From positions 1 through 8,737 of the forward strand of contig CALGAS010000074.1 of the NCBI GenBank assembly GCA_937959175.1: a DNA stretch of 8,737 nt, written 5' to 3'. Positions 6,095 to 8,737 of the stretch are shown here, in pieces. A program made the translations under genes and the position numbers. The DNA is from an uncultured bacterium. Lineage in GTDB: Bacteria; Planctomycetota; Planctomycetia; Pirellulales; UBA1268. The notes below the pieces were generated by a model. It made no database searches. It was not told where the DNA came from and saw nothing but the letters and a program-made list of their open reading frames with translations. Each line of letters starts with the position of its first letter. Position 1 is the stretch's first letter.

Positions 6095-7411
6095 ATGGAC
6101 GTTTCCGCTCCCCGTGTTGCCGATCCGCTTCTGCGGTCTGATCTCGACAGCTTCAAGCTGGCCCGACTGCGAGCGTTGCTGGCGGAGATTCTCCCTGGCA
6201 ACGCGTTCTACGCGGCGAAGTTGAGCCGGGTCGATGTCGCGGGGCTTGCGTCGCTCGATGACCTGGCCGACTGGCCCTTCACCTTCAAGGAGGAGCTTGT
6301 CGAGGCCGCCGGCCATGAGGGACTTCCTGGCAATCTCACCTGGCCGCTGGAACGATACGTGCGGTTTCATCAGACCAGTGGGACTCACGGGCGTCCGCTG
6401 CCGGTCTTCGACACGCCGGCCGACTGGGCCTGGTGGATGGATTGCTGGCGGCTGATCGTCGAGCGGGGGCGAATCGTTCCAGGCGATCGGGTGCTCGTGG
6501 CTTCCTCCTTTGGGCCGTACGCCGGCTTCTGGAGCGGCTTTGATGCCTTCGTGCATGCTGGTGCCCTGACGATCCCCGCCGGCGGGATGCCCAGCCTCGG
6601 CAGGCTTCAACTCGCCCGGCGGCTGGCCGCCACGGTGCTGGTGGCCACGCCGAGTTATGCGCTCCACCTGGCCGAGGTCGCCGAGGAGCACAAGATCGAC
6701 CTGGCCGCCACTCCGGTGCGGCTGGTGATCGTGGTGGGGGAGCCGGGCGGCTCGATTCCGGCGACCCGAGCCCGGATCGCTGAGCGATGGGGGGCCGAGG
6801 TCCTTGACCATGCCGGTGCGACGGAGGTGGGGCCGTGGGGCGTCGGCGACGTCGCAGGCGGTGGCCTCGACGTGATCGAGCCCTTCTTCCACCCGGAGTT
6901 TCTCGCGGTCGACACCGGCCGGCCGGCCCGGTCAGGCGAACTGGCGGAGCTCGTGCTGACGACGCTGGGCCGCAGCGGAGCTCCCGTGATTCGCTACCGG
7001 ACCGGCGATGTCGTCCGGCCGGTCTGGCCTGACGATGAGCCCATCGCCGGTCGCTGCCCGTGGGTGCATCTCGAGGGGGGCATCCTGGGGCGGGCCGACG
7101 ACATGCTCGTGATCCGTGGCGTCAACATCTTTCCTGGCGCGATCGACGACATCGTGCGGAGTTTCCCCGAGGTGATCGAGCACCGTCTCACCGTCAGCAC
7201 CCGCGGCAGCCTCGACGTGATGGCCCTCGAGATCGAGGATCGGCTCGACACGCCGGCCCGTGTCGCCGAGGAACTCAAGCTCCGGCTGGGGCTGAAGGTG
7301 GAGGTCACCACGGTGCCGACTGGCAGCCTGCCCCGCTTCGAGGGAAAGGGCCGCCGGCTGATCGATACGCGAGCCGGTCGGGGTGCCAGCAAGGAGGAGC
7401 AACCGACATGA
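6095..7411 (+). CDS. Phenylacetate-CoA ligase (PaaK)-like adenylate-forming enzyme
   Basis: 438 aa, the normal size for PaaK-type enzymes, which activate a carboxylic acid with ATP to an acyl-adenylate and then load it on CoA. The phosphate-binding loop is HQTSGTHGRP (92-101). FGPYAGFWSGFDAFVHAGA (139-157) matches the PaaK pattern before the acyl pocket. The adenine motif is GATEVGPWG (241-249); RYRTGDVV (300-307) carries the ribose-binding Asp; RGVNIFPGAID (341-351) is the hinge to the small domain; LPRFEGKGRR (412-421) holds the probable catalytic lysine K418. The ATG at 6095 is chosen because the frame upstream overlaps the PEGA gene and 6095 sits seven bases after its stop; no strong ribosome-binding site is seen, so coupling to the PEGA gene is possible. 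The substrate is unknown: no phenylacetate catabolism genes are nearby. Its last four bases overlap the DUF971 gene start. Confidence 0.9.
   Translation: MDVSAPRVADPLLRSDLDSFKLARLRALLAEILPGNAFYAAKLSRVDVAGLASLDDLADWPFTFKEELVEAAGHEGLPGNLTWPLERYVRFHQTSGTHGRPLPVFDTPADWAWWMDCWRLIVERGRIVPGDRVLVASSFGPYAGFWSGFDAFVHAGALTIPAGGMPSLGRLQLARRLAATVLVATPSYALHLAEVAEEHKIDLAATPVRLVIVVGEPGGSIPATRARIAERWGAEVLDHAGATEVGPWGVGDVAGGGLDVIEPFFHPEFLAVDTGRPARSGELAELVLTTLGRSGAPVIRYRTGDVVRPVWPDDEPIAGRCPWVHLEGGILGRADDMLVIRGVNIFPGAIDDIVRSFPEVIEHRLTVSTRGSLDVMALEIEDRLDTPARVAEELKLRLGLKVEVTTVPTGSLPRFEGKGRRLIDTRAGRGASKEEQPT
7391..7397 (+). promoter_or_regulatory. Strong ribosome-binding site for the DUF971 gene
   Basis: AAGGAGG (7391-7397), continued as AAGGAGGAG, lies 8-10 bases before the ATG at 7408 and inside the 3' end of the ligase coding sequence. 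It is the clearest Shine-Dalgarno sequence in the window and fixes the start of the downstream gene despite the ATGA overlap. Confidence 0.8.
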
Positions 7412-7731
7412 CGCAGCCGTTGCCGACGGGCATCAGTCGCCGCGAGACCGAGCCGGGCCGGCCGCCGGCCATCGAGATCGTCTGGAGCGACGGCCACGCG
7501 GCGGTCTATTCGCCGAAGCTGCTCCGCGACGCCTGCCCCTGCGCGACCTGCCGGGAGCAGCGGGCGGCTCCCGCCCCTGCCGGAGCGCTGCCGGTCCTCG
7601 CCCCGGGCGAGACCGCCCCGCTGGCGGTCACCGGCATGAAGCCGGTCGGCCAGTACGCCTACTCGATCGAGTTTTCCGACGGCCACTCGAGCGGGATCTA
7701 CACGCTCGAGTACCTGCGGGAACTCGGCTGA
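7408..7731 (+). CDS. DUF971 (gamma-butyrobetaine hydroxylase N-terminal-like) small protein
   Basis: 107 aa, a stand-alone DUF971 protein. Motifs are IEIVWSDGHAAVYSPKLLRD (22-41), a cysteine cluster CPCATC (C43, C45, C48) and VGQYAYSIEFSDGHSSGIYT (80-99), followed by LEYLREL. The repeated W/F-S-DGH element and the Cys cluster are the family pattern; in the N-terminal domain of gamma-butyrobetaine hydroxylase the equivalent fold binds zinc. The molecular function of stand-alone members is not established; metal or Fe-S related roles have been suggested by gene context elsewhere. Here the ATG overlaps the stop of the ligase gene (ATGA) and has its own strong ribosome-binding site. The fourth zinc ligand expected in the family is probably the second-DGH histidine, H93, but that is inference. 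No terminator follows closely; the first good one is about 300 bp downstream. Confidence 0.9.
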   Translation: MTQPLPTGISRRETEPGRPPAIEIVWSDGHAAVYSPKLLRDACPCATCREQRAAPAPAGALPVLAPGETAPLAVTGMKPVGQYAYSIEFSDGHSSGIYTLEYLRELG

Positions 7732-7747
7732 GGTGGGTTAGGGGGAT

Positions 7748-7765
7748 GTGGGCCCGGGTGTGCAA
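7748..7765 (+). repeat. Partial copy A of the GTGGGCCCGGGT repeat
   Basis: GTGGGCCCGGGTGTGCAA shares its first 12 bases and its GCAA with copies B and C, but lacks the AACCTGGGCA second half. It therefore cannot form the same hairpin and looks like a decayed or partial copy. Confidence 0.6.
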
Positions 7766-7779
7766 GGGGTTGGTGAAAC

Positions 7780-7805
7780 GTGGGCCCGGGTTTGTAACCT
7801 GGGCA
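7780..7805 (+). repeat. Copy B of a 26-bp hairpin-forming repeat
   Basis: Differs from copy C (8085-8110) at one of 26 positions (T7795 instead of C). The core GCCCGGGTT-TGT-AACCTGGGC is an imperfect palindrome with nine pairs, one of them G-U. Copies B and C are 305 bp apart and flank the R1/R2 pair as direct repeats. Confidence 0.8.
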
Positions 7806-7836
7806 TGGCCGGGGCTGCGGGAGCCAGGAGTGGGGT

Positions 7837-7920
7837 GGTTATGAACGCGTCCAGGGCGTTGTGGTAGCGGGCGGTTCAGTGGGCTTCCGGGGGCCGGGAA
7901 AAGCCCAACGGCCCGCCGTT
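7837..7920 (+). repeat. Direct repeat unit R1 (84 bp)
   Basis: Aligns to R2 (7948-8030) with about 65 of 84 columns identical and one single-base gap. The most conserved stretch is GGGCTTCCGGGGGCCGGGA (7881-7899). GGGCTT (7881-7886) pairs with AAGCCC (7901-7906), and CCGCCG (7913-7918) with CGGCGG (7921-7926), giving two successive hairpins. Many differences from R2 are C-to-T or G-to-A changes, as expected for old decaying copies. Confidence 0.75.
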
Positions 7921-7947
7921 CGGCGGTTCAAGTCTCGGTCGGGAGTT

Positions 7948-8030
7948 GGTTGTGAATGCGTTTTGGGCGTCTTGGTGGTGAACGGTTTTTTGGGCTTCCG
8001 GGGGCCGGGATGGCCCAACGACCCGCCGTC
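7948..8030 (+). repeat. Direct repeat unit R2 (83 bp)
   Basis: Second copy of the R1 unit, starting 111 bp downstream of it. The GGGCTTCCGGGGGCCGGGA core (7992-8010) is unchanged. GGGC (7992-7995) can pair with GCCC (8013-8016). Where R1 is followed by the CCGCCG/CGGCGG hairpin, R2 leads into the stronger 9-bp terminator stem at 8030. Confidence 0.75.
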
Positions 8031-8056
8031 CCCCCGGCTCGCGCCGGGGGGCTTTT
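8030..8056 (+). terminator. Intrinsic terminator hairpin
   Basis: CCCCCCGGC (8030-8038) and GCCGGGGGG (8043-8051) form a perfect 9-bp stem closed by the loop TCGC, then C and TTTT (8053-8056). Orientation of the T-run fits plus-strand transcription from the PEGA-ligase-DUF971 group, although it lies about 300 bp after the DUF971 stop and may instead end a transcript starting in the repeat region. Confidence 0.75.
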
Positions 8057-8084
8057 ATGGGGTGGGGGTGCCGGTTCGCAAACC

Positions 8085-8110
8085 GTGGGCCCGGGTTTGC
8101 AACCTGGGCA
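8085..8110 (+). repeat. Copy C of a 26-bp hairpin-forming repeat
   Basis: GTGGGCCCGGGTTTGCAACC followed by TGGGCA. Near-identical to copy B at 7780. The core GCCCGGGTT-TGC-AACCTGGGC folds on itself. Just upstream, GGTTCGCAAACC (8073-8084) is another small inverted repeat carrying the same GGTT/AACC pairing, so two small hairpins sit back to back. Confidence 0.8.
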
Positions 8111-8238
8111 ATGCGGGTTGAAGAAGCGAACGGCCCGTGCCGGTCACTCGCGATCGAGCAGACGAAACGCCCGGCTCCGACTCCCAGGCTGCGAGCGGCT
8201 GCTGGCCGAAACGAGAGACGTATTTCCGCCGTGAGGGG

Positions 8239-8737
8239 CTAGGCGGGTGCCTTGGCGGCAAACCGTCGCCGCCCGATCAGAAATCCACCGGCTGCGATGC
8301 CCGTCAGCAGTGTCGTCGGCTCGGGGACAGCGCGGAACGCAAACTCACCGGAGCCGACGCGGTCGCCGCCCTGATAGACGTTGTTGTTATCAAACCAGTT
8401 GTCCGTGACGGTGATCCGAACCCGGTCAGCCGTGATGGGGCCGAACGAGACGCTTGAGGCGAGGTTGTTCACAGGCGGAGTAAGCTCAAGTCCGGCCAGA
8501 GTTCCATCCGTAAAGTTCCCCACGCCGTAGTCAAGTGTGATCGTCTTGATGTTGTTGGCGTTCGGCTTCGCTTCGTCGAAGTCGTAACTCCACGAATAGA
8601 AGGTGTCGAGGAGGTAACTCGCTCCCAGTTGAATCTGGAACACGACCGTGCCTTGAAATCCCCCAGACGCGAAGAAGTCGTTGCCGAACCCGCCGTTGGG
8701 GGTGTTGGTGGCCCAGGAGTTGCCTGTATCTTGCGAC
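8239..8737 (-). CDS. PEP-CTERM secreted protein, C-terminal part (5' end outside window)
   Basis: The frame is open from the right edge to a TAG at 8241-8239, giving 165 residues with no start in the window; an internal GTG at 8643 is not the start, because the same frame continues upstream with similar composition. The visible part is rich in Gly, Asn, Phe, Thr and Tyr, with segments such as NGGFGNDFFASGGFQGTVVF and SWSYDFDEAKPNANN, and looks like a beta-sandwich domain of the discoidin or sugar-binding kind, though no family can be named safely. The tail AVPEPTTLLTGIAAGG, then FLIGRRRFAAKAPA, is a classic PEP-CTERM sorting signal: the PEP triplet, a hydrophobic helix and an Arg cluster. Exosortase is known to process such signals at the cell envelope; its gene is not here. 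The gene converges on the repeat region. Confidence 0.9.
   Translation of the reverse strand, partial: SQDTGNSWATNTPNGGFGNDFFASGGFQGTVVFQIQLGASYLLDTFYSWSYDFDEAKPNANNIKTITLDYGVGNFTDGTLAGLELTPPVNNLASSVSFGPITADRVRITVTDNWFDNNNVYQGGDRVGSGEFAFRAVPEPTTLLTGIAAGGFLIGRRRFAAKAPA

Larger units (their letters stand above)
7732..8238. other. 507-bp repeat-rich intergenic region without a credible gene
   Basis: Short frames here translate to low-complexity Gly/Arg/Pro text and do not resemble any family. The plus strand is strikingly G- and T-rich up to about 8120, unlike the coding flanks. Contents in order are a partial repeat A (7748-7765), repeat B (7780-7805), an 84-bp unit R1 (7837-7920), its copy R2 (7948-8030), a terminator hairpin (8030-8056) and repeat C (8085-8110). 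I see nothing recognisable in 8111-8238. It separates two convergent genes, so it should hold terminators and no promoter is required. Confidence 0.7.

Noticed and set aside
7861..7945. tRNA-like segment with GGTTCAAGTC resembling a T-arm
   Set aside because: The bases flanking the would-be TTCAAGT loop do not pair over five positions, and no acceptor or anticodon stem can be drawn. The R2 copy lacks the motif.
7837..8030. CRISPR array
   Set aside because: Only two units, 84 bp long, about 77% identical and with self-pairing cores. There is no set of short identical repeats with unique spacers and no cas gene.
7861..8261. Short open frames in the repeat region on both strands
   Set aside because: They overlap one another in several frames, follow the repeats and have no ribosome-binding sites or recognisable domains.

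Overview
This is a GC-rich bacterial window with five minus-strand and four plus-strand protein genes. The content suggests a planctomycete-type bacterium. The pointers are a PEP-CTERM secreted protein, a PEGA-domain lipoprotein with a proline-rich tail, a membrane-anchored PP2C phosphatase and small repeat-rich spacers. The lineage is inferred from this style of gene content; no marker gene or rRNA is present.

Layout. At the left edge (2-250, +) is the C-terminal end of a gene, possibly a sulfotransferase. It converges on kbl so tightly that both genes stop on the same CTAG tetranucleotide. Next comes a minus-strand block, read right to left: a PP2C phosphatase with two membrane helices (5271-3901), an LptF/LptG-type permease (3808-2624), threonine 3-dehydrogenase tdh (2570-1530) and glycine C-acetyltransferase kbl (1434-247). 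Tdh and Kbl together convert L-threonine to glycine and acetyl-CoA. Their short spacer is almost filled by a perfect 24-bp inverted repeat (1450-1530) that starts inside the tdh stop codon and ends next to the kbl ribosome-binding site.

Divergent from the phosphatase, on the plus strand, is a tight group of three genes. It holds a PEGA-domain lipoprotein (5434-6087), a PaaK-like adenylate-forming CoA ligase (6095-7411) and a DUF971 protein (7408-7731). The spacing is 7 bp and then a 4-bp ATGA overlap, so the last two are very probably co-translated. The ligase substrate cannot be read from the sequence.

The 507 bp from 7732 to 8238 hold no credible gene. They contain two interleaved families of degenerate direct repeats, several hairpins and one strong intrinsic terminator (8030-8056). 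The right edge carries the C-terminal part of a PEP-CTERM secreted protein (8239 to beyond 8737, -).

Most genes are conserved housekeeping or envelope families. I see no defence system, CRISPR array, intact transposon, rRNA or tRNA. The best candidates for something undescribed are the two repeat structures (1450-1530 and 7748-8110) and the ligase-DUF971 pair.
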